A stretch of 64,000 nucleotides of DNA from CBDFLD01 sp965249005 (GCA_965249005.1 CBDFLD010000022.1:1-64000); one strand, 5' to 3'. Positions 54,124 to 63,300 are shown, counted from the first letter of the stretch. Numbers and translations are program-made. The notes: generated from the letters alone by a model not told the origin.

Positions 54124-55383
54124 TCACAGAGATAGGCCCGCTCGGGCGGGCTGGGGTGCCACGTCGGCGATGCCGGGCAGGGTCGATGACCCCATCACGT
54201 CCTCCACGGGCATCCCGGTGATCCCCGCGGCGATCGCCGCCAGTTCCCACCGTGCCGCCTCGTCGGCTTCGCCGTCGATCACCCGTCGGGCTGCGGCGAG
54301 CTGAGATCGGCGCATCGTCGGGGTGGGTGCGTCGCGGTAGCCGGACAGTGCTACAGCCAGCCGGGCTTCGGGGATCGGGACGGCGGAGCGGGCCGCAGCC
54401 CTCGCCTCGTCGTGGGTCAGGTCTGCGCCGGCGATGCGCTTTGCTTCTCCGATGTAGAGGTCGAGTCCCCGGACGCTGGGCGTGTCAGCGAGCAGGTCCC
54501 CGGTGGCTTCGCCACCCGGTGAGATGACCACCGTCCTCGACCCGAACCGGGCCAGTGTCCCGAGCTGGTCGGTGTTGAGGCGGGGGCTGGCGGGTGCGAC
54601 GGTGTTGCGCAGGCCGACTCGATGCCAGGCGATCACCGACGGGAAGTCCGGCACCACCACAGAGGTGCCTTCACGGGCGATTGCCGACCGGGCCTGTCCC
54701 ATGCCGTACAGCAGGCGTGAGCCTTTGGGCGGGGGGAAGACCCTCCCCGACGAGTCTTCGCATGCGAACCCGGCTGCCCGATCCGGGCCGGTCACGACCG
54801 GATATACCACACGGCCGCCGGCGGCCATCCCAAGCCGGGCAACCCCGGCCGAGGCGATGTCCCTGCCGGACACACCGGAGTGCCGCAGGTAGCCGGTCAC
54901 CGCCGACGGGTCGGGCGGTGCCCACCCGACGGTGAAGCCGGTCACGTCGGCAGCGTCGAACCCGTGGGTACGACGCAGGTAGGCACGAGCCTTGGCAGCG
55001 TCGGGGTCGGTACGCAGCAGGTCATGGTAGAACTCGGCAGCCTGCCAGCGGATGCCGTTGAGGTGGGCGGCCCGTGCCGGTCGCGCCACCGACGGGCCCA
55101 GGTCCATCCCAGCTCGGTGGGCCAGCAGCCCGAGGGCCTCGACAAAGCCCACCCCGTGCTGCTGCTGGACGAACGTCAGAGCGTCACCCGACGCCCCACA
55201 ACCGAAGCAGTTGTACAGGCCCTTCTCCGTTTCGATGCTCAACGACGGACTGTCCTTGTCGGGGTGGAACGGGCAGAGGGCCATCGCAGCAGCGCCGTTC
55301 GTTCGGGTGACCTCGGTGACCTCCTCGATCAGCCGCACTATGTCGGTCGCTTCCCGAACGAGCGACGCCGCTCTCGAACCCAT
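54124..55383 (-). CDS. CHC2 zinc-finger primase-like protein with degenerate TOPRIM
   Basis: The 419-residue protein starts at ATG 55383 behind GGGAG. Its first 100 residues contain the CHC2 zinc finger (CPFHPDKDSPS, then YNCFGCGASGDAL). A primase-core N-lobe follows (FYHDLLRTDPDAAKARAYLR, VTGFTVGWAPPD, YGMGQARSAI). The TOPRIM region is altered: where DnaG has EGYxD there is VPDFPSV, and where it has DGDxAG there is SPGGEATG, so the metal-binding Glu/Asp are missing. It probably binds DNA and recruits, but does not polymerise by itself. It is divergent from the relaxase gene. Confidence 0.85.
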   Translation of the reverse strand: MGSRAASLVREATDIVRLIEEVTEVTRTNGAAAMALCPFHPDKDSPSLSIETEKGLYNCFGCGASGDALTFVQQQHGVGFVEALGLLAHRAGMDLGPSVARPARAAHLNGIRWQAAEFYHDLLRTDPDAAKARAYLRRTHGFDAADVTGFTVGWAPPDPSAVTGYLRHSGVSGRDIASAGVARLGMAAGGRVVYPVVTGPDRAAGFACEDSSGRVFPPPKGSRLLYGMGQARSAIAREGTSVVVPDFPSVIAWHRVGLRNTVAPASPRLNTDQLGTLARFGSRTVVISPGGEATGDLLADTPSVRGLDLYIGEAKRIAGADLTHDEARAAARSAVPIPEARLAVALSGYRDAPTPTMRRSQLAAARRVIDGEADEAARWELAAIAAGITGMPVEDVMGSSTLPGIADVAPQPARAGLSL

Positions 55384-55452
55384 CACGGTCTCCCTTCGAC
55401 GGTCGTCTCTTACTTCGATGGTCTCTACTTTGCCATCCACCCCCCCGGGGCT

Positions 55453-55870
55453 GGTTGCTCTACACGGCCCGAACGGTTGCTCTAGGAGTGTCGGAAGCCC
55501 CGAAAGGGTTGCGTTAGCCGGTTGCTCTAGCCCCGAACGGTCGCATCCGATGGATTGGCAGCCTGCCAGCGGCGCTATACGCCCCGGACGGGCACCTCCC
55601 CACCGGCGTCGGCCGGTCCCCCAGCCAGTGCCCCGACTGCCAGGCCGCCCACCGTCACCCGCCGCCACGGCGGAGGTCGACGCAGAGACCGCCGGGAACA
55701 CCGCCAGCAGAAGGGCCTCAGGCCAGCACCACGACCCGACCGGACGCCGGGCGGCGGGTCGGACATGTGTCCGAGAGCGGCGACGCCGAGGCTCGTCAAG
55801 TCCGAACGGTTGCTCTCGGTCGACGAACGGTTGCTCTCGGTCGACGAAACGGTTGCTCTAGCCGGTTGCT
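55453..55870. repeat. Iteron-like GGTTGCTCT repeats
   Basis: Exact copies start at 55453, 55475, 55520, 55808, 55829 and 55851, with partial copies near 55507 and 55864. The last three share the longer CGAACGGTTGCTCTCGGTCG unit. Spacings of 21-22 (and 45) bases keep the copies on one face of the helix, as in plasmid iterons. Confidence 0.7.
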
Positions 55871-55994
55871 GTGGTCCCTGACCTGGGCTTTCGGCGGACA
55901 CCCAAACAGCCCGCACCCGTCCGAGGATGGTGCGGGGGGCTGCCACGTTCGACATCACCCCTACCGCCGACCGCCGCACTCGGACACATGTCCG
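55760..55994. promoter_or_regulatory. Palindromic operator boxes 2 and 3
   Basis: CGGACATGTG with TCCG at 55760-55773 and CGGACACATGTCCG at 55981-55994, both with six-base arms. A half site CGGACACAGG lies at about 56012. Confidence 0.65.
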
Positions 55995-56027
55995 ACCCAG
56001 CCCTCAGCGCTCGGACACAGGATTCCT

Positions 56028-56043
56028 CCCCCCCCCCCCCCCC
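56028..56043 (+). repeat. Homopolymer C tract
   Basis: Sixteen consecutive C lie upstream of the relaxase gene. Such tracts slip in replication and are also a common site of assembly error. Confidence 0.7.
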
Positions 56044-56397
56044 GGAGCTGGGGGATCCCCCCCGTGGCCGGGCGGCTGAGTGCTGGGCGGTGGACGCGGA
56101 GGGAACGCGGCGGAACAGGCCGGTGGCTGGGGTGGCTGTCGGTGACGGGGTCGAGGACTCGGGTGAGGGGGGGGTGGGGGTGGGGGTGGGTTAAGCAGCC
56201 GAGGGTAAACACGGTGTGACCAGGGGTTTCCGGTGGTGGATCGGTGGGGTACTGCGATGGGATGATCGGGTGGTGGCCGGTGGGGGGAACAGCGGGGGGA
56301 AGTTACCGATTGGGGTGTGGTGGGGGAGACGGTGACGGGAGGTCAGCGGGTGAGGAGATAGGCCAGGTCGGAGCGGGTGGGTTGGTCCGAGTGGGGT

Positions 56398-56524
56398 AGG
56401 ACATAGGTCCGAGTAGGGGTAGGACATAGGTCCGAGTAGAGGGGGGAATGGGTGACCGAAAGGAGCAGTGAAGTTTGCATTAAAATGCGGACATACGTCC
56501 GACCCTCACTCGGACCCATGTCCG
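56398..56524. promoter_or_regulatory. Operator cluster upstream of the relaxase gene
   Basis: Four boxes: AGGACATAGGTCCG at 56398-56411 and 56421-56434 in a tandem 23-base repeat, CGGACATACGTCCG at 56488-56501, and CGGACCCATGTCCG at 56511-56524. The last lies 50 bases before the preferred relaxase start. Confidence 0.65.
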
Positions 56525-56574
56525 GGTGGGCGAGAGCAACCCTGTTTCGGCGGGTGGTGGGCATTATGCCCGTC

Positions 56575-59500
56575 ATGTCGCTGTACATCGCCAAAGTCGG
56601 GGTCGAACACGTCGCCTACTACACCGGCCAAGAGAGCACGCCGGTCAAGGCGTGGGCCGGTAGCGGAGGGGCAGGCGGCACCCCATCGTCCCGAGCGGAC
56701 GCAGGGTGCGGGAGCGGCGGCAGCGGTAGTAGCACTCCCGCTGGTGGTCCGCCGCAGGAGGCGTCGATGTCCCCTGTGGTGGGTTACTACACCGGGAACC
56801 GGGGGGAACTGGCCGGGCGGTGGATGTCCGCCGGGGGGATGGGCGTCGCTGAAGGCGGTGTGGTCACGTCCGAGCAGTTGGCGGCGTCGCTGTCGGCGGT
56901 CGATCCCACCAGTGGGGAGCAGCTCGGGCGCCGCTACCAGCCTGGAGGTTCGTTCGTCGACAAGTCTGGGGTGACCCGTCGGCGGCGCAAGTTCAGTGCC
57001 TACGACGTGGTGTACGCGCCGCCCAAGTCGGTGAGCGCCGGGTGGGCGCTGGCCGACGAGGCTGACCGCAAGGAGATCGAGCAGGCGTTCGATATCAGCC
57101 TGGGCGCGGTGGTGTCGTTCCTCCAGTCCGAGGCGGTCGCCAGCCGGGCCGGGCGCAACGGAGTGGAGCGCGTGGAGGTACCCGGGGGGGCCACTGTCGC
57201 CGCGTTCAATCACTGGACGAGCCGGGCCGGTGATCCCCACGTCCACGCCCACCTGATCTTCCACAACCGGGTCCGGTGCGAGGACGGCAAGTGGCGGACC
57301 CTCGACGGTCGGCTGCTCTACCAGAATGCGGCTGCGGCGGCGGCGGTCGGAGCCGCGGTGCTCCGGGCCGAGCTGTCCCAGCGGCTCGGGTGGGCATGGG
57401 ACCGGATCGGCGACAACTGGCACGCCGAGGTGGCCGGCCAGCCCGCAGACCTCATCGACGAATGGTCAGCCCGGGCCAGGGACATAGAGAAGGTCACACA
57501 GGCCAAGGTCCGAGCCTTCGAGAGGAAGTACAAGCGGGAACCCGGCCCATCCGAGCGGATCGCCATGTGGAGGGCTGCCAACCGCGAAACGCGCCAGGAC
57601 AAACAAGCCGAGGCGGACCCCCATACCCGGTGGAGGCGTGAAGCGGAGGAACTCGGTGTCGATCCGGTCACGCTGGCCGCAGACCTCCGCTCCGCACAGC
57701 GGCGGGAACCCGGCGGCTACGACCGGGCCGAGGTGCTCCTCGCCGACCGCCGCCAGCAGCTGCCCGACACGGTGGACGCTGCCGCGGTCGCCCAACTGGA
57801 GCAGCTCAGCGCGGCGACGCGCGGTCTAACCCGCTCCGACATTCTCCGCACCGTGTGGGCCACCCTCAACGCCAGCGGCGACCTGTGGGGCCGCTACGAC
57901 CTCGACCCCCAAGCGACGCTCACCCGACTGGCCGACGAGCTGTGGGAGCGCGTCACCGACCGGCTGGTGGAACGCGGCGGCCGCTGGTACTCCCCCGGAC
58001 TCGCAGCCGCGGAGGTAGCCAGCGTCTCGTGGCTCGCAGCCGAAGCCGAAGTCGACGGTTCCGAAGCCGACACCGACGGGCTGGGAACCGACCAGGCCGC
58101 GGCGGTAGCGGCCATCCTTGCGGCCGACACCAACGGGGTGCTGGTCATAGGCCCCGCCGGGGCCGGCAAGACCGAAATGCTCGGGCGGGTAGCGGGAGCG
58201 GTCGGCCACGACCGGGTGCTCGCCGTAGCCCCCACCGCCGAAGCCTCAGCCAACCTCGGGGCGGCCCTCGACGTGGTGGGCGAAACCGCCGCCCTCGCTG
58301 CCATAGCCGACGACGTGGTCCCCGCGGGTGGCTTGGTCATCGTCGACGAAGCCGGGCAGCTCGACACCCGCACTCTGGCGGCGCTGGCCGGGCGGGCAGC
58401 CCGCGCCCGTGCGCGGATGATCCTCGTAGGTGACACCGCCCAGCAGGGCTCAGTCGGAGCGGGAGGCGTGTTCCAGGCCCTCGCGGAGCGGCCCGATCTT
58501 GTGCCCGCAGCGATGCTGTCCCAGCTGTGGCGCTTCGCTGACCCCAACGAGGCCCGAGCCACCATCGGGCTGCGGCGCGGGGACAAGGCCGCTCTCGAGT
58601 ACCACGCCGAGCGGGGGCGGATCCACGACACCACCGAGGCTGAGTTGGCCGACTTCGCAGCCGACTGGTGGGAGGCCCGGCGCGGCCAGGACACCATCAT
58701 CACAGCGCCCACACTGCGGCTGACCAAGGAGATCAACACCGAGATCGCCGCCCGGCAGCACCGCGGCGGGGAGACCGGAGCCGTCGTGCAGGGCGCCGGC
58801 GCCAACGTGATCCGCGTCGGCGACACCGTGGCCACCCGCCGCAACAACCGCAAGCTCCACTCCTCCGACGGGCAATGGGTCCGCAACGGTGACCGATGGG
58901 TGGTCACCGCAGCGAACGACAACGGCTCCGTAACAGCGCACCGGCTCGACGACCCCGACACCACCGTCGTGCTCCCCGGCGCCTACGCCGCCGATCACGT
59001 CCACCTCGGCTACGCCACCACCCAGGCCCGTGTCCAGTCCCTCACCGTCGACGCTGCTCTGTGCGCCGTGACCGCCGCCAGCCGCCGCCCCCAGCTGTAC
59101 GTCGGTCTCACCCGAGGCCGCGCAGAGAACCACCTGCTGGTTGTCACCGACCAGCCCCAGTACGACGAAGACACCCCACCCGACCACCTGCCACCCGACC
59201 ACATCATCGACACGATCCTGAAGCGGGGCGGCTCTCACCCACTCACCGTGCCCGCAGGCTCCCAGCGGGTGAACCCCGAAGTAGCCGCCGCCCACCTCGG
59301 ACAAGTAGCCGACACCCCACACGGCGCGCCGCTTCCCGACCTCCACGAGCTGGATGCCCGCCGCACGCTCGGAACCGACGCCACCACAGTCGGAGACGGC
59401 ATCGAAGCCCGGGTCAGCTCCGCCATCGACGCGTGGCTCGACCAACAGCCAACGACTCCGAAGCCGACCGGGTCGGACGGGAGTGGGAGGACTCGTTCCT

Positions 59501-59919
59501 CGACGCCATCGACGGTGGCGAGGACCTGGAGGCGCTCTACTCCCCGACGCTCACCGAACCCGACGACTGGGTACCACCCGACCTGCTACCCGACGCCCAC
59601 GAACCCGACCTGCTACCCGAGCCAGCACCGGACAGGAGCAGCGAAGCACCCCCCGCCAAGGCGGAACCCGACATGGCTACCCCCGCGGTGGCGAAGCCCC
59701 CAGCCGACACCCAAGCCGTCGAAGCGGCCACCGAAGCAGCCCTCGACGCGTGGGGAGCAGGCCACTTCGGGCCGTTCCTGGCCCTGGCCGACCGCTGGGC
59801 AGGCCAGCCAGGTCCGCACCCTCTCGACGACCCCGGCCCCCTCGTCGACCTCACCGCCCGCTACCAGATCGCCCGGCGCGCCGGTGACCAAGACGCCGCC
59901 GCCCACACCGTCGCTCTAA
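56575..59919 (+). CDS. MobF/TrwC-type relaxase-helicase
   Basis: ATG 56575 (MSLYIAKVGVEHVAYYTG) is chosen because MobF relaxases start with this motif; the frame is open 41 codons upstream. The relaxase domain has the tyrosine pair YYTG, an APPKSVSAGWALAD segment, and the three-His motif HVHAHLIFHN. An SF1B helicase follows, with GPAGAGKTEML (Walker A), VIVDEAGQLDTRTL (Walker B), VGDTAQQGSVGAGG and YVGLTRGRAENHL. It nicks oriT, stays covalently bound, and unwinds the transferred strand. Native coding ends near 59446, where sense moves one base to the primase part. The rest of this frame to 59919 is low complexity. Confidence 0.92.
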   Translation: MSLYIAKVGVEHVAYYTGQESTPVKAWAGSGGAGGTPSSRADAGCGSGGSGSSTPAGGPPQEASMSPVVGYYTGNRGELAGRWMSAGGMGVAEGGVVTSEQLAASLSAVDPTSGEQLGRRYQPGGSFVDKSGVTRRRRKFSAYDVVYAPPKSVSAGWALADEADRKEIEQAFDISLGAVVSFLQSEAVASRAGRNGVERVEVPGGATVAAFNHWTSRAGDPHVHAHLIFHNRVRCEDGKWRTLDGRLLYQNAAAAAAVGAAVLRAELSQRLGWAWDRIGDNWHAEVAGQPADLIDEWSARARDIEKVTQAKVRAFERKYKREPGPSERIAMWRAANRETRQDKQAEADPHTRWRREAEELGVDPVTLAADLRSAQRREPGGYDRAEVLLADRRQQLPDTVDAAAVAQLEQLSAATRGLTRSDILRTVWATLNASGDLWGRYDLDPQATLTRLADELWERVTDRLVERGGRWYSPGLAAAEVASVSWLAAEAEVDGSEADTDGLGTDQAAAVAAILAADTNGVLVIGPAGAGKTEMLGRVAGAVGHDRVLAVAPTAEASANLGAALDVVGETAALAAIADDVVPAGGLVIVDEAGQLDTRTLAALAGRAARARARMILVGDTAQQGSVGAGGVFQALAERPDLVPAAMLSQLWRFADPNEARATIGLRRGDKAALEYHAERGRIHDTTEAELADFAADWWEARRGQDTIITAPTLRLTKEINTEIAARQHRGGETGAVVQGAGANVIRVGDTVATRRNNRKLHSSDGQWVRNGDRWVVTAANDNGSVTAHRLDDPDTTVVLPGAYAADHVHLGYATTQARVQSLTVDAALCAVTAASRRPQLYVGLTRGRAENHLLVVTDQPQYDEDTPPDHLPPDHIIDTILKRGGSHPLTVPAGSQRVNPEVAAAHLGQVADTPHGAPLPDLHELDARRTLGTDATTVGDGIEARVSSAIDAWLDQQPTTPKPTGSDGSGRTRSSTPSTVARTWRRSTPRRSPNPTTGYHPTCYPTPTNPTCYPSQHRTGAAKHPPPRRNPTWLPPRWRSPQPTPKPSKRPPKQPSTRGEQATSGRSWPWPTAGQASQVRTLSTTPAPSSTSPPATRSPGAPVTKTPPPTPSL

Positions 59920-60857
59920 TGTCCGCCGTGGCCGACCCGACGCTGCGGGCGATGCTCGCTCCCCTCGTCCGCCGTCCCCTCACCACCGCCGAGAAACAAT
60001 GGGCGGGCGACGTGCGCTCGGCGCTACGAGCACGGCGGGCGCAGCGGTGGAGCGTCACCCTCGAAGCCCTCGACGCCGCCCGCACCCAGCTCCACACGCA
60101 GCTCCCCGCCCGAGCAGCACACGCCGCCGACGCCGACCGGACCCACTGGTATCAGGCCGTCGCCGGCTGGCTCGACGACGGAGCCTCCACCGCCAGACTC
60201 TCCGCCGTCTGGCACACCGCAGCCCGCCGCACCGCCAAGGTGATCGCCGGGGCCGCAGCACCGGCCACCCAGCCAACGGCCGTCCCACCCTGGTCCGCAG
60301 CTATCGAACAGCGGGCAGCCACCACACGGCTCCCCAACGCCCTGCCACCCGTCCTGCTCCCGAGGCCCACCGACCCCGAGACGACCGAAGCCGGCGGTCA
60401 CGACACCAGCCGACGGGTACTCGCCCGCAGCGCCGACTGGTACCACCACCAGCTCATCCGCAACCCCGCCGCCGACGAAGCCCGCAGCTACCTCACCGGG
60501 CGGGGCATCACCCCCGACGACTGGAAACGGTGGAACCTCGGGTGGGCGCCCGCCAAGTACCGGGGCTTGTGCAACGCTCTCCGCGACGACAAGGCAGCGG
60601 TCGAGTCCGGCGTGGCCAACGTCAGCCGCAAAAACGGCAGGACCTACGACGTGCTCCGGGGCCGGGTCGTGTTCCCGATCCGGACCCTGGCCGGTGACGT
60701 GATCGGGTTCGCCGGCCGCAAACTGCCCGGAGACACCAACCCGAAGGCACCCAAGTACCTCAACACCCGCACCACCGACCTCTACCGAAAAGCCGACACC
60801 CTCTACGGCATAGCCGAAGCCGCCACGGGATCCGCTCATCCGGCTCGGCGGGCGTAG
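59448..60857 (+). pseudogene. Relaxase C-terminal extension: linker and DnaG-type core, frame -1
   Basis: From GCC 59448 the coding sense continues as ANDSEADRVGREWEDSFLDA, an acidic linker (DDWVPPDLLPDAHEPD), a helical region, and then a DnaG-like catalytic-core N-lobe (WYHHQLIRNPAADEARSYLT, GRGITPDDWKRWNLGWAP, RVVFPIRTLAGDVIGFAGRK, PKYLNTRTTDLYRK). There is no start codon at its beginning, so it must be made by frameshifting from the relaxase or be the result of a 1-base deletion. Internal ATG 59673 is the only plausible independent start. It ends where a second missing base near 60828 moves the frame. Confidence 0.75.
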
Positions 60858-61402
60858 TCGAGGGGTACACCGACGCTATCGCCGCGCACAAAGCAGGCAT
60901 CCCCAACGTTGTGGCCACCGGAGGAACAGCGTTCACCGACAGCCACCTCGAACGCATCCTCGACGCCGGCGCACAGCACCTCGTCGCCGCGTTCGACGGT
61001 GACAGAGCCGGACAAGACGCCCAGCGCAACATCCTCGACCAGGCCCACCAAGCCCGAGTGCCCACCACCTCCGTGACGTTCCCCACCGGCGAGGACCCCG
61101 CCAGCCTCGAAGCCGACGCACTCCTCGAGAACTGGCGTACCGGGCTTCCCCAGCCGTGGCCCCACATCGACCGGCACCTGGGCGGAGACGACATCCACAG
61201 TCGCATCCGGGGGCACCAGGCCCTGGCCGACACCTACGCCGACGGTGACCCGGTGCTAGCCGCCGTCGCATCCCACCAGGCCCTCGTCCACACCCTCGGG
61301 GCCACCCGCCACACCATCGCTGCCTGGCACCGGCCACGAAACGCCGGCGGCGGACGCGACGAACGGAAGACACCGAGGCGTCGAGGCGGGATAGGCCTCT
61401 AA
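60830..61402 (+). pseudogene. Relaxase C-terminal extension: intact TOPRIM domain, frame -1 again
   Basis: After a G lost in the run near 60828, sense resumes as IRSSGSAGVVEGYTDAIAAH then GIPNVVATGGTAFTDSHLER and HLVAAFDGDRAGQDA. EGYTD and DGDRAG are the canonical metal-binding motifs of DnaG TOPRIM. A helical C-terminus and a basic tail follow. With both shifts repaired, the relaxase, helicase and primase would form one protein of about 1,600 residues. No zinc finger is present in this polypeptide. Confidence 0.75.
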
Positions 61403-61757
61403 CCCCGACAAGCCCCACAAGCTCAACCCGCCACCCCCGGCGACCACCTACCTAACCCCCACATCGAACCGCGACAACTCCACCACAACACCCCCAGCCC
61501 GGACAAACCGACGCAACGCGGTCACCGCCGTGCTGGTCGCCGGCCGCGCCGCGGGAGTCTCCATGTACCGGATGGCCAAACTATTCAACGTCCACCACCG
61601 CCGATGTGTAGGCCCGCCTCGAGAAGGACGACCGGACCAACACCCTCCCCCACCGCTGCCCACCTAACCCCCGAACGCCATCAACGCCTCCCCCGGCGGG
61701 GGTCTGTCACACCATCCCGGTACCCTCAGGGACACCGGGCGCCCGCAGGAGAGAACC
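61403..61757 (+). other. Short HTH-like remnant, otherwise empty
   Basis: A plus-strand frame around 61530-61620 encodes VLVAGRAAGVSMYRMAKLFN followed by VHHRRCVG, like the C-terminal HTH of serine recombinases. No start or complete domain is visible. The remainder has no supported gene. Confidence 0.35.
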
Positions 61758-61931
61758 ATGGCCGTGAGTGTGCTGTTCCGCATCGACCAGAACGGACAAA
61801 TCCAAGTAGTAGACGGCGGCCCTACCCCCGATGTGGTCATCGACGCCGACGGACAGATACACGCCAAATCGGGGATCTTCACCTACGCCGGAGAAGACCT
61901 GGAAGGGGAGCTATGGCGCTGGCTGTCATAA
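61758..61931 (+). CDS. 57-residue conserved-looking small protein
   Basis: ATG 61758 follows AGGAGAG by six bases. The product starts MAVSVLFRIDQNGQIQVVDG and has two GQI repeats (QNGQIQVV and ADGQIHAK), suggesting a small beta fold, then ends with EDLEGELWRWLS. Below usual length cut-offs. Function unknown. Confidence 0.65.
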   Translation: MAVSVLFRIDQNGQIQVVDGGPTPDVVIDADGQIHAKSGIFTYAGEDLEGELWRWLS

Positions 61932-62113
61932 AACACCCGTCCTGCCCCCAGCGGGTGGGGACACTCGATGACCGACCCCGGGTGAGCTGTCAACACGGCT
62001 TCGGCCGGTACACTGACCAACGACCCCCAGACGGCTGGGCGACTATCCCGTCTTGTGCTCAACCCGTTCGGCGGTGTGTGGGGCTTGTAGCGGGAACCCT
62101 CAGGTGATGGCTT

Positions 62114-63112
62114 ATGTCGCTGCGCGATGCTCTTGACAAGATCCGTTCTTCGTCCGATCCTCGGATTGAGGAAGCGGTCAAGTTCCGCATGGTCGCACCG
62201 ATTCTGGAGGGCCTTGGGTGGGATCCCGCCGGTCCCGAGGTCCGCTACGAGTACCCGGTGGGTAGCGGACGGGTCGATTTCGCGTTGGGGGAACCCGGCA
62301 AGATCGCGACGTTTATCGAAGCCAAGGCGTCACGGGTGGATCTGGCTCTCCATGTCGACCAGGTTGTCAGGTATGCGTTCCATGAGGGTGTAGCCATCTG
62401 TGTGCTGACCAACGGATTGGAGTGGTGGCTGTATCTGCCGATGGAACGTGTCCAGTTCGAGCAACGCCGGTTCGCGGTCCTGCGGATCAAAGAAGACCCC
62501 GTAGAGGAACTCCACGACGACCTCAACAGGTTCCTGAACAGGGAGAACCTGCTGAACGGCGAAGCCCATGAGGCGGCCAGGCGACAGTTCATACTCGACA
62601 AAGCAATACCGAGAGTCTGGCGGGACATGCTGAGCGGCCCTGACGACGCGTTGGTGGAGTTGGTCAGAAACCGAGTCCACGAACAAGAAGACCTGCTACC
62701 TACCGTCGAGGAAGTGGATCGACAACACATATTCGTTCCACCTGCCGCGCCGACCGGACCGGTCACCCCTCGTCGCCGACCTGATCGTCCGAGACCTCCC
62801 GGCGGCCCCAACCCTGCGAGAAGACCTGTCGGGTTCCAACTCTGGGGTGAGTCCTACCCGGTCAGGTCAGGGAACGAAATACTTCTAGGGGTAGCCGAGT
62901 GTCTCTACAGAACCCATCGCGATAGCTTCGAGGGCCGGATACTGACCCTCAGCTGGGCGTCTCGTGACGGTAAAGACAGGTGGAAGGAAATCGGAACGAC
63001 CGGGATCTATTTGCACGTCAATTTCAAAGTCGTCGAACTCATGAAACGCTCAAAGAACCTGCTCGAGCTATTCGGACACCCTCCTTCGGAACTCGAAGTC
63101 GTCTACGACTGA
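62114..63112 (+). CDS. Lone type I restriction HsdR_N-type nuclease
   Basis: The 332-residue product begins with a PD-(D/E)xK nuclease of the HsdR N-terminal type: YEYPVGSGRVDFALG gives Asp 55, and FIEAKA gives Glu 69 and Lys 71. A helical part with LTNGLEWWLYLP follows. The C-terminal half, after a Pro/Arg-rich linker, ends in a separate domain (GVAECLYRTHRDSFEG, LHVNFKVVELMKRSKN). There is no helicase, methyltransferase or specificity gene nearby, so it acts alone. AGGTGA precedes ATG 62114. An IS1380-derived element is inserted so that its target duplication CTGAA contains the stop codon. Confidence 0.82.
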   Translation: MSLRDALDKIRSSSDPRIEEAVKFRMVAPILEGLGWDPAGPEVRYEYPVGSGRVDFALGEPGKIATFIEAKASRVDLALHVDQVVRYAFHEGVAICVLTNGLEWWLYLPMERVQFEQRRFAVLRIKEDPVEELHDDLNRFLNRENLLNGEAHEAARRQFILDKAIPRVWRDMLSGPDDALVELVRNRVHEQEDLLPTVEEVDRQHIFVPPAAPTGPVTPRRRPDRPRPPGGPNPARRPVGFQLWGESYPVRSGNEILLGVAECLYRTHRDSFEGRILTLSWASRDGKDRWKEIGTTGIYLHVNFKVVELMKRSKNLLELFGHPPSELEVVYD

Positions 63113-63113
63113 A

Positions 63114-63300
63114 CCTGAATCCACCGATTCATGTTCCGAAAACCAATCCTGACCAGGGCGATCTCCGGAATCCACCACTCACAGGAAGTTGCTCCTCTTC
63201 ACAGGAAGTGCCTCCCAGATCAATAGCTATCGCCGCAGATCAGGAGGCATTTCCACCATATCTCCATGTCCGCTGCGCGCTCCCCATCGGTGGATTCAGG
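63114..63300. mobile_element. IS1380-derived miniature element (MITE)
   Basis: The 187-base unit starts CCTGAATCCACCGAT and ends ATCGGTGGATTCAGG. It carries the 5-base target duplication CTGAA (63109-63113 and 63301-63305). Its right part (CACAGGAAGTGCCTCC onward) matches the right end of the IS1380 element at 22700-22824. It has no coding capacity and would need transposase in trans. Confidence 0.9.

Larger units (their letters stand above)
55384..56574. other. Primase-relaxase intergenic control region
   Basis: About 1.2 kb between divergent genes holds no supported CDS. It contains six copies of GGTTGCTCT, several CGGACA palindromes, a 16-base C tract and a tandem repeat at 56390-56440. 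This is the likely site of oriT and the control of both transcripts. Confidence 0.55.

Noticed and set aside
56506..57423. Minus-strand frame opposite the relaxase N-terminus
   Set aside because: It is antisense to the conserved three-His motif region and has no start signal.
59400..59460. Programmed -1 frameshift in the relaxase gene
   Set aside because: No slippery heptamer or clear downstream structure was seen, and a second shift of the same kind sits in a G run. A base deletion is the simpler explanation.
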